Assembly: GCA_016938425.1 (NCBI GenBank)
Contig: JAFGUR010000133.1
Location: forward strand, 1-6,425
Reading direction: 5' to 3'
DNA: 6,425 nucleotides
Origin: Fusobacteriaceae bacterium
GTDB taxonomy: Bacteria > Fusobacteriota > Fusobacteriia > Fusobacteriales > Fusobacteriaceae
Under the pieces are notes generated by a model. It ran no database searches. It had not been told where the DNA came from and saw nothing but the letters and a program-made list of their open reading frames with translations. Made by a program: the position numbers and the translations under genes. Positions 5,717-6,425 of this stretch are shown one piece after another (position 1 is the first letter of the stretch; every line of letters starts with the position of its first letter).

Positions 5717-5744
5717 AAAAGAGGCTTAAACTACGCCTCTTTTT
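5717..5744. terminator. Intrinsic terminator of the met operon
   Basis: AAAAGAGGC (5717-5725) pairs perfectly with GCCTCTTTT (5735-5743) around a 9-nt loop, with a T run completing the plus-strand terminator and CGTTTT beyond. The minus strand also reads into TTTT after the stem. It could therefore serve the convergent 179-aa gene as well as hom. Confidence 0.85.
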
Positions 5745-5771
5745 CGTTTTCAAAACGTCCATATCGAAGTA

Positions 5772-5790
5772 TTATTCTTTGTAAGAATAA
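5772..5790. repeat. Perfect AT-rich hairpin next to the 179-aa gene's stop
   Basis: TTATTCTT (5772-5779) and AAGAATAA (5783-5790) form an 8-bp perfect stem around TGT, ending 7 nt beyond the stop codon of the minus-strand gene. There is no good T run on the minus strand after it and no GC clamp. It may stabilise the mRNA end or be incidental. Confidence 0.35.
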
Positions 5791-5797
5791 AAATTAC

Positions 5798-6337
5798 TTA
5801 AACTAATTTTTTTATTGAATTCAATATTTTTTTTTCACTTAATATTTTTTCAAATTTATTTAGTAGCCAAGATAATTCCGTAGAATTAAGATTTAACTCA
5901 CTTTGTAAATATTCATTAATTTTAATTTTTTCCTCAGGGAGAAGAATTTTCTTATTATTTCTAACTATTTGTTCTATGGTTCCCTCACCCTTTAAGTATG
6001 ATATTAACTTTATCCAATTTCTGTCTAAAGAAGTTTTCCTTAAAATCATTATTGAACTGTAATTTAATTGGGGTATTTCAGAAAACCCTTCTTTTTTTAA
6101 TAATTCTAATATTTCATTACTGTTTTTACTTTCAAAAATTATTTCTCCAGCTTTTCTGGTATTCATTATTTTAGGTATTTTACTTGAATAACCCTTTAAT
6201 CTTAAAAATTTTGATAAAGGTAGTATCTTCGTTTCTAAATAGAATTTAACACAAAACTCATTAAAACTCATTCCATTAGATACGTCTCCTTTACAAATAG
6301 TATTAACCATTTCTATGACTAAATCAAAATTAACCAT
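5798..6337 (-). CDS. Hypothetical protein, 179 aa, lysine-rich
   Basis: I do not recognise this protein. It has 179 residues, is rich in Lys, Ile, Leu, Asn and Glu, and looks mainly helical, with no signal peptide and no membrane segment, so probably cytosolic. It has two cysteines (15 and 29) not in a metal-binding pattern. Two stretches resemble each other: LRLKGYSSKIPKI (45-57) and LKKEGFSEIPQL (80-91), which may be an internal duplication. The C-terminal third (about 136-178) has helical, possibly coiled, character ending in a basic tail. The start is supported by GAGGG about 11 nt upstream, a weak and slightly distant site; the next ATG is residue 10. Codon and base composition look like those of its neighbours. 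It converges on the met operon and shows no functional link to it. Confidence 0.7.
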   Translation of the reverse strand: MVNFDLVIEMVNTICKGDVSNGMSFNEFCVKFYLETKILPLSKFLRLKGYSSKIPKIMNTRKAGEIIFESKNSNEILELLKKEGFSEIPQLNYSSIMILRKTSLDRNWIKLISYLKGEGTIEQIVRNNKKILLPEEKIKINEYLQSELNLNSTELSWLLNKFEKILSEKKILNSIKKLV

Positions 6338-6425
6338 AATTTAATTCACCCTCTTATCTATAATTTCAAAATTACTCGAACTAATAATTAAAACTAAAAA
6401 AAATAATTGATTTTTATCTCGTAAC
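6338..6425. other. Right edge, upstream of the 179-aa gene
   Basis: This AT-rich 88-nt segment contains the weak Shine-Dalgarno GAGGG (minus strand, 6353-6349). No convincing promoter hexamer pair could be identified; the best -10-like string, TATAGA, lacks a -35. The gene's promoter may lie outside the window. Confidence 0.4.

Overview
The window is AT-rich DNA with strong AGGAGG-type ribosome binding sites, a canonical sigma-A promoter and a textbook SAM-I (S-box) riboswitch. Together these point to a low-GC Bacillota (Clostridia/Tissierellia-like) chromosome. A fusobacterial-type host cannot be excluded, and I do not name a genus.

Layout. On the left, a small VOC/PhnB-like protein gene (+, 85-486) converges with a thiol peroxidase gene, tpx (-, 589-1098), and an imperfect hairpin lies between them. 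Next comes an unusually long gap of about 1.07 kb (1099-2167). It holds the tpx leader and promoter, two candidate decayed gene ends (relics A and C), a cluster of perfect inverted repeats, and then the promoter and SAM riboswitch of the met operon. The core is a three-gene operon, metY-metF-hom (+, 2168-5550), with gaps of 9 and 26 nt and an intrinsic terminator at 5717-5744. Between hom and that terminator is a second decayed element (relic B), homologous to relic A. On the right, an unrecognised 179-aa gene (-, 5798-6337) converges on the operon.

How the genes work together. Hom makes homoserine from aspartate semialdehyde. MetY sulfhydrylates O-acetylhomoserine to homocysteine. MetF supplies 5-methyl-THF for methylation of homocysteine to methionine. 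The homoserine acetyltransferase and methionine synthase are not in the window. All three genes sit behind one SAM-sensing transcription attenuator, so homoserine synthesis appears to be governed by SAM level. Consistent with this, the C-terminal ACT-like region of Hom is shortened and lacks the usual effector-binding loop.

The most unexpected observation is that relics A and B bracket the met operon in the same orientation. When aligned, their minus-strand reading differs almost only at third codon positions over the Asp-Ala-Gln core. This suggests they are 3' ends of paralogous, now degraded, protein genes, possibly a mobile-element gene. I see no CRISPR array, tRNA, rRNA or intact mobile element.
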